64,000 nt of DNA. Source: Paenibacillus herberti (lineage in GTDB: Bacteria > Bacillota > Bacilli > Paenibacillales > Paenibacillaceae). Below the pieces are notes generated by a model, which worked only from the letters and a program-made list of their open reading frames with translations, made no database searches and was not told the DNA's origin. Shown here piece by piece: positions 17,652 through 26,525 of the stretch. Location of the stretch: positions 1 to 64,000 of the forward strand of contig NZ_NMUQ01000004.1 of assembly GCF_002233675.1 (NCBI RefSeq). Direction: 5' to 3'. The first letter of the stretch is position 1, and the number at the start of each line of letters is the position of its first letter. The position numbers and the translations under genes are program-made.

Positions 17652-18867
17652 GCGTTGCACCCCCGTTATGATAGTAAATTTTTTTCTGCTTGATCGGGCC
17701 GCCTTGTGCATCTTCATCAAAACACTCACGAGTTACCTCTATGCCGCTCAAAATACCGCTGCGGATCATCCCTCCGATGTCGGGATTACGCTCCTCGATC
17801 TCTTGTCGGATGGAATCCAGCATCGCTGTATCCGCCAAGTTGCTGTCGACGCGCACGCTCAGCGCGTTGCCCGTTACATGGATCCGGATGCGAGCATCCG
17901 GCAAATGACGGCTGACTGCATTTTCGATGTCGTAGATGCTGATTTTTTCACCGTGCTTGAGATCCGGTCCGATCCGCTTGACGATGCCACAGAAGCTCTG
18001 CCGCAACCGACCGTCTACGGTAATACTCTCCAATCCGCGCACTACGTCATAAGTGACGTACCGAAGAGCAGGGAAGCTGTCGCGAATCGAAGAAGTCAGC
18101 ACGAGCACCTGCTCCCCTGGGGATAGCGGTTCCAACCCCTCTCCGAGCGATTCGGCTGGTACACCTTCAGCGAACAAACCCTCTGCGAGCAAATACCTCC
18201 CATGCTCCGCTGAGTAATGGGCAATCGTACCAATCTCAATTGAGCCGTATGTGTCTGCGATATGCTCAGCAGGAATTGATAGACGTTCAGCCGCGCGCAG
18301 GCGCCAGCCGGGCGATGCCATCTCTCCGACGAGCACAACATGACGGATGCCGAGCGCGGAGGGATGATCAGCAGCCGCGAGAATTCGGTCAAGGATGGAA
18401 GGCATCGTATATAACACTTCGGGCTTCAGCCCCTGCAAACGCTCAATATGCTCGCGAATCGGCAGCTGATAGGGCAGCGTCTCTACGCTCATGCCAAGGC
18501 TGCGGAACACTTCAGCCGCCGTCGCCTCAGCATGGCCCGTACCCATATCGGATGCAGCCGACCGATAACCGAATGGCTCCAGAATAGACCGGAATACATT
18601 CAGCTTAATGTTTAAATAGTGCTCCTCATCCTGATCCGAGTAGTAGATCGTTTTGCGGCGACCCGAGCTTGTGCCCGAGGTACGATAGCTGCGCATGCCG
18701 CTGCGCTCCGCAAGCGGGTTATCCGAAATATAGTAAAATGCTTCGAGAATCGAAGCGGTCATGAGGGGTAGCCGCTCCCAGTTTGAGTCGGAATCCGTCA
18801 ACTGCCCTAACCAGGGAAATAGCGATTTCATCCCGCTGGCCAGCTCTTTCCAATCTGCAGGAGGCAT
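17638..18867 (-). CDS. PaaK/CapK/LuxE-like adenylate-forming enzyme
   Basis: A 409-residue adenylate-forming enzyme of the phenylacetate-CoA ligase/acyl-protein synthetase branch. The ATP loop is 'YRTSGTSSGRRKTIYYS' (about residue 60), 'DTYGSIEIG' (about 225) is the aromatic/acid motif, and 'LRYVTYDVVRG' the later hinge region. Such enzymes activate a carboxylic acid as an AMP ester and pass it to CoA, a carrier or an amine. As first gene of the sbnA-sbnB unit it probably activates diaminopropionate or an acid to be joined to it, which is inference. The ATG at 18867 follows GGGAGAGG; an ATG 39 bases upstream is possible. No carrier protein, NRPS or siderophore synthetase is nearby. Confidence 0.7.
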   Translation of the reverse strand: MPPADWKELASGMKSLFPWLGQLTDSDSNWERLPLMTASILEAFYYISDNPLAERSGMRSYRTSGTSSGRRKTIYYSDQDEEHYLNIKLNVFRSILEPFGYRSAASDMGTGHAEATAAEVFRSLGMSVETLPYQLPIREHIERLQGLKPEVLYTMPSILDRILAAADHPSALGIRHVVLVGEMASPGWRLRAAERLSIPAEHIADTYGSIEIGTIAHYSAEHGRYLLAEGLFAEGVPAESLGEGLEPLSPGEQVLVLTSSIRDSFPALRYVTYDVVRGLESITVDGRLRQSFCGIVKRIGPDLKHGEKISIYDIENAVSRHLPDARIRIHVTGNALSVRVDSNLADTAMLDSIRQEIEERNPDIGGMIRSGILSGIEVTRECFDEDAQGGPIKQKKIYYHNGGATLEPE

Positions 18868-19052
18868 GATCCTCTCCCCTTTCCCCATGCAGGCATTATT
18901 TTTCATGGTATACCCTATGCTTTTTTGCGGGCTCCTGTGCTGAATCCTCCCAATCCTTCGAGATTGGAGCTACTACGGGCAATCGTCCAAGCTGCGTTGG
19001 ACTTGGTTACATAGAATATCAAATTCAATTGGACCTGGAGGAGACTTACACG

Positions 19053-19856
19053 ATGTCTAATGACAATGAACCCAAAAATGTCAAGTTAACCGTATCAAAC
19101 AAAATGAACAGAACCGATATTCTTCTTCGCAGCCAAAAGCTGACGAGGCATATTCCGGTTACCCGTTGGCTGAGCCTAGGAAAGCTGACAACTATGCTCG
19201 AAAAGCATCGGATGCTCTATGTAAAGCCTGATAAAGGCAGCATGGGCATCGGTGTTATTAGAGTGGAGAAAACCAGATACGGCTTTCAATATCAAAAAGA
19301 CACCCGCATCTATCGCTTCGAAACGCTCGCGTCCCTGCACCGTTCGCTCCAGAAGTTTACGGACAAAAAGCCGTATCTCGTCCAGCAAGGTATTCGCGTC
19401 CTCAAACATGAGGGCCGCGTTTATGACTTTCGCGTCATGGTTCAGCGCAATTCATCGAAGGAGTGGGAATGCACCGGTACGGCAGCACGGGTCGCTCACC
19501 CGGAAAAAATCGTGTCGAACGGCAGCCAGGGAGGGACGATTTATGCTCCTATGGATTTGCTAGGTCCCGTGTGCGGGACGGCCGCGGCCAGGAGGCTTTT
19601 GCGGCGAATGGATGAGTTGGCGCTGCTTACAGCCAAAAAACTTAGCGAAGATTATCCCCACTTAAATGAACTTGGACTGGACATCGCCATCGACCGTAAA
19701 CTGAAACCTTGGATTCTGGAGGTTAATACCCGGCCAGATCCATGTCCGTTCACAAAGCTCGATGACACAAAAATCATCGACCGCATTGTGAAGTACGCCA
19801 AAGGGTACGGACGCCACTACAAGCTGAACTGCATGAAAGCAAAAAAAGCGCCCTGA
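19053..19856 (+). CDS. YheC/YheD-family ATP-grasp protein
   Basis: A 267-residue protein of the YheC/YheD family, known in Bacillus as endospore-coat-associated ATP-grasp proteins. 'MLYVKPDKGSMGIGVIRVE' shortened to 'VKPDKGSMGIGV' is the ATP-grasp glycine loop. 'YDFRVMVQR' and 'ELGLDIAID ... WILEVNTRP' carry the metal and ATP ligands. The family is usually about 350-450 residues, so this is a short form containing mainly the ATP-grasp core. The ATG at 19053 has GGAGGAGA eight bases before it. It is divergent from the diaminopropionate unit, with 185 bases between starts. ATP-grasp enzymes make amide bonds, so a role in that pathway is possible but unproven. Confidence 0.75.
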   Translation: MSNDNEPKNVKLTVSNKMNRTDILLRSQKLTRHIPVTRWLSLGKLTTMLEKHRMLYVKPDKGSMGIGVIRVEKTRYGFQYQKDTRIYRFETLASLHRSLQKFTDKKPYLVQQGIRVLKHEGRVYDFRVMVQRNSSKEWECTGTAARVAHPEKIVSNGSQGGTIYAPMDLLGPVCGTAAARRLLRRMDELALLTAKKLSEDYPHLNELGLDIAIDRKLKPWILEVNTRPDPCPFTKLDDTKIIDRIVKYAKGYGRHYKLNCMKAKKAP

Positions 19857-19942
19857 GGGCTCGGTACTCTGGCGCGGCCCGGAGAGGGTGGTTTGCTAGC
19901 TGGAGCTGCGAGGCGGAGGGCCATGTAGGTACTGTTCAAAAG

Positions 19943-19977
19943 AACGTCTCAAAACCGCGTTGCGGATTGGAGACGTT
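19943..19977 (+). terminator. terminator of the YheC/D gene
   Basis: AACGTCTC pairs with GAGACGTT and is followed by TTTTTTG, 87 bases after the stop codon. Confidence 0.75.
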
Positions 19978-20044
19978 TTTTGTTATGTACGTGCTTGTTC
20001 TGGGAAGGGCTTGTTATGCTCGAGCTTGTTGTACCATGGACGTG

Positions 20045-20119
20045 TTGTTCATGGGCTTGTTGTTCATGGGCTTGTTGTTCATGGGCTTGTTGTTCATGGG
20101 CTTGTTGTTCATGGGCTTG
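20045..20119. repeat. 15-bp tandem repeat, five exact copies
   Basis: The unit TTGTTCATGGGCTTG is repeated five times without a mismatch. Two overlapping frames stay open through it (repeating LFMGL or VVHGL), because 15 is a multiple of three. Neither frame has a ribosome binding site, and the repeat follows a terminator, so it is probably a non-coding minisatellite. Confidence 0.85.
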
Positions 20120-20226
20120 TTAGGCAATTTCTTGTGCGCAGCCAGCAAGGTTAAGGCGGTCAATTCCGTATAGCGGGTTGGCTGGTATTCATGCTACTCT
20201 GATTGAAGAAAAAGGAGGGGACGATC

Positions 20227-20865
20227 ATGGAGAATAACTATCTGATTCGCAAGCTCGACACCGCTAGTCGCGATGCCGCTTGGGACTTGGCGGATACCGC
20301 TGAGATAACCCATTTTCTTTGGATGGACAATGGGTACAGACCGCGTACCGAGGCCGCTCTAACCTATACCGAGCATGACCTGCAACTCGTATTCCGAGTT
20401 TTTGAGGAAAATCCGCTCTTACGGTTCCACTCCCCCAATGAACCGGTTTACAAGGATAGCTGCGTTGAATTTTTCTTTCAACCTGCGCCCGACAAAGACC
20501 CGCGCTATCTCAATCTCGAAATAAATGCAGCTGGAACAAGGCTGCTAGGCATAGGCACTGATCGAGATGAACGTACTTTGCTCTCCCCCGAAAGCCATCC
20601 GCCGCTGCTGATCGAGACGGCCACAGGGCTGCATGATGAAGCATCAGGCCAAACGTATTGGAGCGTGCGTGCCACGCTGCCGTTGCAGTGGGTTTCCGAT
20701 ATGTTTCCGGACTTCCGTCCGGTGCCTGGAGCACGCATGCGGGGGAACTTCTACAAATGCGGAGATGAAACCTCGCTCCCTCACTATGGATGCTGGTCAG
20801 AAATTAAGTCCGCCCAGCCGAACTTCCACCTATCGAAATGGTTTGGCACGCTCCAATTCGGTTGA
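20227..20865 (+). CDS. CBM9-like carbohydrate-binding domain protein
   Basis: A 212-residue protein consisting of a single family 9-like carbohydrate-binding (DOMON-like) beta-sandwich. 'THFLWMDNGYRPRTEAALTY' in shortened form, 'YKDSCVEFFFQP' and 'YLNLEINAAGT' are the conserved strands of this group. There is no signal peptide, so it is likely cytoplasmic and its ligand is unknown. The ATG at 20227 is preferred because AAAGGAGGGG lies seven bases before it; an in-frame TTG at 20203 lacks a site. A strong terminator follows, so it appears to be monocistronic. Confidence 0.75.
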   Translation: MENNYLIRKLDTASRDAAWDLADTAEITHFLWMDNGYRPRTEAALTYTEHDLQLVFRVFEENPLLRFHSPNEPVYKDSCVEFFFQPAPDKDPRYLNLEINAAGTRLLGIGTDRDERTLLSPESHPPLLIETATGLHDEASGQTYWSVRATLPLQWVSDMFPDFRPVPGARMRGNFYKCGDETSLPHYGCWSEIKSAQPNFHLSKWFGTLQFG

Positions 20866-20983
20866 ACGAATGCGTAACGAAACTGAGAAGCCTTATTCTA
20901 GCTAAATTGAAGGATTTCGAGGTGTTAGAAGATTGAAACCCTGTGTTTGGGGGGAATAAGCTTTCTGAGTTCCGTTAGTATAC

Positions 20984-21032
20984 AAATGGACTGGCTCAAA
21001 GGTCATTTTCATGACCTAGAGCCAGTCCATTT
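20984..21032 (+). terminator. strong terminator after the CBM9-like gene
   Basis: AAATGGACTGGCTC pairs with GAGCCAGTCCATTT, with an inner GGTCAT/ATGACC helix, and is followed by TTTTTTT. Confidence 0.85.
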
Positions 21033-21329
21033 TTTTGTATCGCGGCGGTAGGCCCCAACATTTTCTAAAATTAATGCCCCATAGAGGACAATCTATGCTA
21101 AGATAAGAAAACAACGAACAGATGTTCTTATTTTAACTGTTAATCGCCCCTGCTTCTCCCTATTTTTAGAAAAATACGATTATAAGGGGGAGTTCCCCAA
21201 ACGAGAGAGTTCCTTGTACGACATCGTACGACATCGAACCTGTGGTAGCCAGTTTTACTGCGCACTCCGAAAGTAACTGATGGTTCAAGAGCTTTTAAAT
21301 CGGTTACCTCCACAAGGAGGAATGATTTT
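21033..21329. other. intergenic stretch before the DUF4127 gene
   Basis: No gene is visible. It contains the tandem decamer GTACGACATC twice near 21216 and must hold the promoter for the genes that follow, but I could not assign one with confidence. Confidence 0.4.
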
Positions 21330-21389
21330 ATGCAAGCTCTATATATTGAGGGTCGAAGCGACCTAACCCATTTGAAAAAGGGGAATTAA
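21330..21389 (+). CDS. possible 19-residue leader peptide
   Basis: ATG to TAA encodes 19 residues (MQALYIEGRSDLTHLKKGN). AAGGAGGAA lies eight bases before the ATG, a better site than that of the following DUF4127 gene, whose start is only six bases after this stop. Translation of the leader could therefore set expression of the next gene. GGTCG/CGACC inside it forms a small hairpin. Confidence 0.4.
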   Translation: MQALYIEGRSDLTHLKKGN

Positions 21390-21394
21390 TTAGG

Positions 21395-23113
21395 ATGAAA
21401 AAAGTACTCTACGTACCGCTAGATGATCGTCCCGTTAACTTGGATGACGTGATTAAGCAAGGGCAATCGGCAGGCCTCAAATTGATTGTCCCTAGCTCAA
21501 GCGACACCCGGAACCGCATTGATTCGGTTGCCACCGAATCGGTTGAAGCCGACAAACTTAATCTCATAGGCACTTCTTCGCCTACTTTCGGCAACACCGC
21601 AGCCATTCGTAAATTCATCTTAAAAAATGCCGCTTCGGTTGAAGGCTTCATTATTTCCAGCGATATGCTGGCTTATGGTGGGCTGATCGGAAGCAGGCGC
21701 TTGCGGACAAGTGGCGGAGGGGATTTTCCTAACTTTGACTCTACTACGACTGATTTGCTTGACGTAATCCGCCAGATTAAAGGGCGCTATCCAAACAAGC
21801 CGATCTATGTGCTCGATACTATCATGCGACTGGCAACAAGCGCATTTGTTGAAGGGCTTAATTTTGATGCCTACAACGAATCTCGTGAACTTATGGGGAA
21901 AGCACGGAAAACATTCACTGCTTTTAACGATATATTGAATGGATATAATGTTTCCGACAGCGGCACTTCGTATGGAGACACCGTACACTTTAATAAAACC
22001 CAGTATTACAATGCTCGGCAACATAAGTTCAAAACAAACTACTATATCTTGGATCAGCTTACTCGGCTCGGTTGCATCGATTTCCTGGCTGTTGGTGTAG
22101 ACGATGCCAAAACGCAAGGCGTGCAAATAAACGAAATCCGCTTTGTGGAAAGTTATATCAATAATTCGCTTGGCGGCAGCGGAGGCCAAAATCCGAATCG
22201 CGCCATCATCCTACCTGATGCAGACGGCTTGGGGCATTCCCTTGTCGCCCGTATGGCTAACCAATTGTATGGATGCGGAGATAAACCAAAATACGCCGTT
22301 CAATATTATGGTCCTCACGGCTCCACAATCATCAATGCCTATGAATATATGAATGTGCATGATAACATTTTACGGCATGTGGACATGATCGGCGGCCAGT
22401 TCATGACGGGTTCACCCGATATTGAAATTATAGCTATTACGGCGGCTAATCAGGCTGCCAATGCGGTGAGCCGCATAAACACCAATGGAGCGGAACGAAG
22501 AGCGACCGTTGTAATTGACTTTGTGGGAGGCGGTACAGCTGATCCTACAGTTACAGATGCGTTAATCGGAAGTCAGTTTACGGGATGTATTTTAGGATAC
22601 AGCGCTTGGAATACAGCAGGGAACAAAATCGGCATATCGCTTGGCATGGGACAGGCAAGGTATGCATTCCTCGTTACAGAAACGCATACAGCCTCCCTTA
22701 ACGATGCTGTTAATGCGCATGGCTCGCTACTCTTTAAACGTTTCCTGAAAGACTACAATTATAAAAAAATCGCCATTGCAGAAGTAAGGGCATATTCGAG
22801 AGCGAACATGAAGTATGCCAATTTGCCGGCAACGATAGCCGATCAAAATATGCTTCTTTTCAATTCACCAGAAGACTATCAACATATGATTGGTATGTTA
22901 CGGGATGCAATGCAGGTCCAAACGGCTGAACTTCGTGCCAAAAATGCCTTTCTAGGCGGGAATACAACTGCTGCTCATAATGTAAAACAAATTTGCGGCT
23001 CTACATGGAAATTGGAAGATTACCGCAATGCCTCCCTCGTTTATGAGAATCCGAACTTTATTTGGGGGCGTGCATTTGAAATTACGTTAAGCCCTACTGT
23101 TGTTCTACATTGA
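21395..23113 (+). CDS. DUF4127 family protein
   Basis: A 572-residue protein whose opening 'KKVLYVPLDDRPVN' is the hallmark of DUF4127, a family without an established function. It has no signal peptide or membrane segment. 'SSDMLAYGGLIGSRR' (about residue 88) and 'LAVGVDDAKTQGVQ' (about 233) are further conserved blocks, with several acidic and histidine residues that could bind metal. The start has a weak, distant GGGG and lies six bases after the possible leader peptide. It is followed by its own terminator and converges on the sugar ABC operon. Confidence 0.8.
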   Translation: MKKVLYVPLDDRPVNLDDVIKQGQSAGLKLIVPSSSDTRNRIDSVATESVEADKLNLIGTSSPTFGNTAAIRKFILKNAASVEGFIISSDMLAYGGLIGSRRLRTSGGGDFPNFDSTTTDLLDVIRQIKGRYPNKPIYVLDTIMRLATSAFVEGLNFDAYNESRELMGKARKTFTAFNDILNGYNVSDSGTSYGDTVHFNKTQYYNARQHKFKTNYYILDQLTRLGCIDFLAVGVDDAKTQGVQINEIRFVESYINNSLGGSGGQNPNRAIILPDADGLGHSLVARMANQLYGCGDKPKYAVQYYGPHGSTIINAYEYMNVHDNILRHVDMIGGQFMTGSPDIEIIAITAANQAANAVSRINTNGAERRATVVIDFVGGGTADPTVTDALIGSQFTGCILGYSAWNTAGNKIGISLGMGQARYAFLVTETHTASLNDAVNAHGSLLFKRFLKDYNYKKIAIAEVRAYSRANMKYANLPATIADQNMLLFNSPEDYQHMIGMLRDAMQVQTAELRAKNAFLGGNTTAAHNVKQICGSTWKLEDYRNASLVYENPNFIWGRAFEITLSPTVVLH

Positions 23114-23189
23114 TTTCTCTCTATCACACCGCGGGTGTCCTAAAATCCCCAAAACACAAACAAAATTAAACCGCATCAGCAACAACGGG

Positions 23190-23216
23190 AGGATACTGAG
23201 CCTAGCTCAGCATCCT
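23190..23216 (+). terminator. terminator of the DUF4127 gene
   Basis: AGGATACTGAGC pairs with GCTCAGCATCCT (one mismatch) and is followed by a T-rich run. Confidence 0.7.
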
Positions 23217-23241
23217 TTCTGTTTGTTTTACAATATGGAAA

Positions 23242-23284
23242 CAGGGCTGTCCCCAGTCACATGCGTGACCTAGGGACAGCCCTG
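23242..23284 (-). terminator. terminator of the sugar ABC operon
   Basis: CAGGGCTGTCCC pairs perfectly with GGGACAGCCCTG, 26 bases beyond the end of the second permease gene. Confidence 0.7.
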
Positions 23285-23309
23285 CTCCATTATGGATTTA
23301 ATCCTTCGT

Positions 23310-24185
23310 TCACTTGATCCCGGATATATTGTAATTCTCGATAATTTGCCGCTGGAAAAGGATGAAAATAATGAGGATTGGTACGACCATAAAGGTAGCC
23401 CCGGCCATTTGTAGAGCAAAGTTGGTACCATTCTGCCCCTTCAATAGCTGAAGTCCGACAGAGAGTGTATACAACTTCTCATCATTGGCGATGATGAGCG
23501 GCCACAGGAAGCTGTTCCAGCCTGCGATAAAGGTCAGAATCGCCTGTACCGCCATAATAGGTTTAGACATTGGCAGCGCCACCTGAGCGAATAGCCGATA
23601 CTCACTTGCTCCATCCAGACGAGTAGCCTCCATGATTTCTTCAGGCAGTGTGCTCATGAACTGCCGGAATAAAAAGATGCCGAAAGCACTGATGAAACCG
23701 GGCAGCACAATTCCAATCATCGTATTCGTGAGGCTCATGCTGTTCAGAATCAGGTACACTGGAATCATCGTGACCTGGCCGGGAATCATCATCGTCGCCA
23801 GGACGAAGAAGAACATTCCGTCGCGGCCCTTGAATTTGTAACGTGCAAAGCCAAAACCCGCCATTGCATTAAGCAGCAAACCGAAAAACGAGAACAGTGT
23901 AATCAACAGCGTGTTGCCAAGATAAACGCCAAAATCCATTTCCGTGAAAAGCATCTTGAAGCTATCCAGATTGAAGCTCTCGGGCCAGAAGGTTGGCGGA
24001 ATTTGCTTGACCTCGGCCTCTGTTTTGAAGGATGAAAGAACCATCCAGACGAATGGCATAACCATCGCCACGCCGATGACACCAAGTATGATGCCAGCGG
24101 TCCATTGGAACGCCTTGCCGCTTGAGGATTTCTTTTTTATTTTGGCCGCTGGTACTGGGGCGGATACGACAGGTTGCTGCTGCAT
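23310..24185 (-). CDS. CUT1 sugar ABC permease, MalG/LacG-like
   Basis: A 291-residue inner-membrane subunit of a carbohydrate ABC importer with six predicted membrane segments. The cytoplasmic EAA loop ('EEIMEATRLDGASEYRLF', near residue 195) docks on the ATPase. The ATG at 24185 is chosen because AGGAGGGA lies seven bases upstream; the TTG two codons earlier is too close to that site. It is the last gene of a binding-protein, permease, permease operon. No ATPase gene is present, as is usual for CUT1 systems that share MsmX/MsiK. Confidence 0.9.
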   Translation of the reverse strand: MQQQPVVSAPVPAAKIKKKSSSGKAFQWTAGIILGVIGVAMVMPFVWMVLSSFKTEAEVKQIPPTFWPESFNLDSFKMLFTEMDFGVYLGNTLLITLFSFFGLLLNAMAGFGFARYKFKGRDGMFFFVLATMMIPGQVTMIPVYLILNSMSLTNTMIGIVLPGFISAFGIFLFRQFMSTLPEEIMEATRLDGASEYRLFAQVALPMSKPIMAVQAILTFIAGWNSFLWPLIIANDEKLYTLSVGLQLLKGQNGTNFALQMAGATFMVVPILIIFILFQRQIIENYNISGIK

Positions 24186-24197
24186 ATACAATCCCTC

Positions 24198-25082
24198 CTA
24201 TTCCTCGGCTTGCTTCCGCTGAAGCTTCAGCTGGAGCAGCGTAATGATGATAATGAGGAAGAACAGCACGAACGAGCCTGCCGCAGCGAAGCCGAAGCTG
24301 CTGAACTGGAAGCCGTTCTGGTAGATGAACAGCGAAGCTGACAACGTACCGTCCAGCGGTCCTCCTTGAGTCATAATGAACGGCTCCTCGAAAAATTGCA
24401 GCCAGCCGATCATCGTCGTAATGGTGACAAAAAAGATGGCGAATCGCATCATCGGTACGGTAATATAGCGCATTTGCTGCCAAGTTGTCGCCCCGTCCAG
24501 CTGAGCGGCTTCGTAATAGGTTTTGCTGATTCCTTGCAGCGCGGCGATGAATATGATCATATTCAGTCCGATGCTGCGCCAGAGCGCCAGCAGGATGAGC
24601 GACAGCTTAGCAACCGTCGGTTCCGTCAGCCAAGGCACGCTGCCAAGGCCAAGCGAGTTCAGCAAATAGTTGAACAGTCCGATTCCGGGATTGTACAAGT
24701 ACAACCAGACGACAGCGACCGCAACGACGTTGGTCACGGAAGGCATGTAGTAGACAACACGGAACATTCTAAAAATGCGAGATTGGCCCATGTTGATCAG
24801 CAGCGCCACGCCGAGTGAACATGCAACGACCAACGGCACCCCGATTAGAACATAAAAGAGCGTATTCAAAATCGCCTTCAGGAACACAGGATCGGTGAGC
24901 ACATCGATGTAATTTTTAATGCCGACAAACTCAATGTTGGAATAGTTCGCGAGTCCGGCCAAATCCATATCAGTCAAGCTGATGCCTGCGGCTACGAGAA
25001 TGGGCAGCAGGGAAAATACAGCGAGCAGCAGTAGAGTTGGACCGATGAATACCCAAGGAGCCGCTTTAGAGGAGCCTTTCAT
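24198..25082 (-). CDS. CUT1 sugar ABC permease, MalF/LacF-like
   Basis: A 294-residue partner permease with six membrane segments and the EAA loop ('KTYYEAAQLDGATTWQQM', near residue 187). Its stop is 12 bases before the next permease start. The short N-terminus and absence of the large periplasmic loop of E. coli MalF are normal for Gram-positive members. GGAAGTGG lies before the ATG. Confidence 0.9.
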   Translation of the reverse strand: MKGSSKAAPWVFIGPTLLLLAVFSLLPILVAAGISLTDMDLAGLANYSNIEFVGIKNYIDVLTDPVFLKAILNTLFYVLIGVPLVVACSLGVALLINMGQSRIFRMFRVVYYMPSVTNVVAVAVVWLYLYNPGIGLFNYLLNSLGLGSVPWLTEPTVAKLSLILLALWRSIGLNMIIFIAALQGISKTYYEAAQLDGATTWQQMRYITVPMMRFAIFFVTITTMIGWLQFFEEPFIMTQGGPLDGTLSASLFIYQNGFQFSSFGFAAAGSFVLFFLIIIITLLQLKLQRKQAEE

Positions 25083-25112
25083 CTTGCCACTTCCTTTCCA
25101 GACTTATCGGTC

Positions 25113-26351
25113 TTATCGGTCCAGCAAACGCTGAGCCATGGAGTTGAATTCCTGGAGCAGCTTCTCATGATCCCCGTCCGTACGGAATATTTGCTCAAAA
25201 GTCTTCAGATAATTTTGCGAGATTCGATCCCACGGACCGACGATCGGCATCGGTTCAGCTTGTTGCAGTTGCTCGCCTACTACTTTCATATTGGGATCAT
25301 CGCTCAACTTCGGGTCTTCCCATGCCTTCTTGCTCGCTGGCAGCTCCCCGGTAGCGTCCATCCACTTCAGCTGATTATCCGTTCGGCTGAGAAATGCGAT
25401 GAATTTCAGCGCCTCATCCTTGTTCTTGGAAAATTCGAACACGCTCAGGTTCGAGCCGCCAAGCGAGCTGATGTTGTTCTCTTTTGCTGGAAGCACAGCT
25501 GTCGCCCATTTTCCTTCAACATCCGGAACCTGATCCCTCACCTGTTTGATAACCCACGGTCCGCTGATGAACATCGGCACGATGCCTTTGCCACCAAAGG
25601 TTTGCGTCATATCTAGGCCAAGGTCTACCGGAGAGTAACCCTTCTGGATAAAACCGTCCAAGTAATCAACCGCTTCCCGGAACGGAGCTTGCTCGAATTG
25701 AGCCTGACCGTCCTGAATCAAACCAGAACCGTTCTGCCGCGCAAACATGAAGCTGAAGGTTGGCTCCTTGACATCTACATTGAATCCGTACATCCCAGGC
25801 CCACGCTCGGTCAGCTTGCGCGAAGCGTCCTCCAGCTCCTCCCATGTTTTGGGAGCGCTCTCGTAACCGACGGACTTCAACAGATCTGTTCGGTAAAATA
25901 GGACACGCGTTTCCGCTAGCCAAGGCACACCAATCGCTCTTCCTTCATATCGATTGGAGTTGACTGTCCCCTCGAAAAAGTTCTCTGGAGCAAGCTCGGG
26001 ATACTTGCCAAGCTCATCGGTCAAATCAGCCAGCGCTCCCGCATTACCGAATTCGGCCATCCATGTACTCCCCATCTGCAACACATCTGGCCCCTTCTTG
26101 GAAGCAACCGCTGTGACCAGCTTGTCATGCGCACTGCCCCAAGGGATTGCCTGGACCTTCACTGCAATATCCGGGTTCTCTTTGCTGAAGGCTATCGCCA
26201 TCTCTTCCATTGGCTTGCTGCTGTCGCCCATCGCCCATACATTCAGCGTTGTTTTGCCCCCGCTTTCACCTTCACCGGATGAGCAGCCAGCCAGCAGGCT
26301 GCCTGCCATGAGCACACCGATCAAGATAGCGCTGCCTGATTTGATCCGCAT
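25113..26351 (-). CDS. CUT1 sugar-binding lipoprotein
   Basis: A 412-residue extracellular solute-binding protein, family 1. The signal peptide ends in the lipobox LLAGC (Cys near residue 23), so it is anchored outside the membrane and delivers sugar to the two permeases. The long upstream extension to 26432 is rejected because MRIKSG at 26351 starts a normal lipoprotein signal. It is divergent from a GH94-like phosphorylase. By analogy with the Listeria innocua lin1839-1843 locus, the ligand may be a short beta-1,2-glucan, which is inference. Confidence 0.88.
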   Translation of the reverse strand: MRIKSGSAILIGVLMAGSLLAGCSSGEGESGGKTTLNVWAMGDSSKPMEEMAIAFSKENPDIAVKVQAIPWGSAHDKLVTAVASKKGPDVLQMGSTWMAEFGNAGALADLTDELGKYPELAPENFFEGTVNSNRYEGRAIGVPWLAETRVLFYRTDLLKSVGYESAPKTWEELEDASRKLTERGPGMYGFNVDVKEPTFSFMFARQNGSGLIQDGQAQFEQAPFREAVDYLDGFIQKGYSPVDLGLDMTQTFGGKGIVPMFISGPWVIKQVRDQVPDVEGKWATAVLPAKENNISSLGGSNLSVFEFSKNKDEALKFIAFLSRTDNQLKWMDATGELPASKKAWEDPKLSDDPNMKVVGEQLQQAEPMPIVGPWDRISQNYLKTFEQIFRTDGDHEKLLQEFNSMAQRLLDR

Positions 26352-26384
26352 TCGTGTTGCCTCCCCGTCTAAAAAATCGACTAA

Positions 26385-26398
26385 TAGAAACGTTTCTA
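26385..26398. promoter_or_regulatory. LacI-family operator upstream of the sugar-binding gene
   Basis: TAGAAACGTTTCTA is a perfect 14-bp palindrome 34 bases upstream of the binding-protein start and about 45 bases downstream of a TATAAT -10 (26438-26443, minus strand), so it is placed to act as a roadblock. The adjacent LacI-family gene is the likely reader. Confidence 0.65.
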
Positions 26399-26525
26399 CG
26401 ATGCTTAAAAAAAAATATGAAATCGCATTCAATTTCCATTATACACACTTAACAGGTTATAATGGAGAAGAATTTTATCTTGATACATTAAAATAAGTAG
26501 TTTCGCTTCCTCCATATATAATCGT

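Noticed and set aside
20041-20125. Possible CRISPR-like repeat array
   Set aside because: The 15-bp units are directly adjacent with no spacers, and there are no cas genes, so this is a minisatellite.
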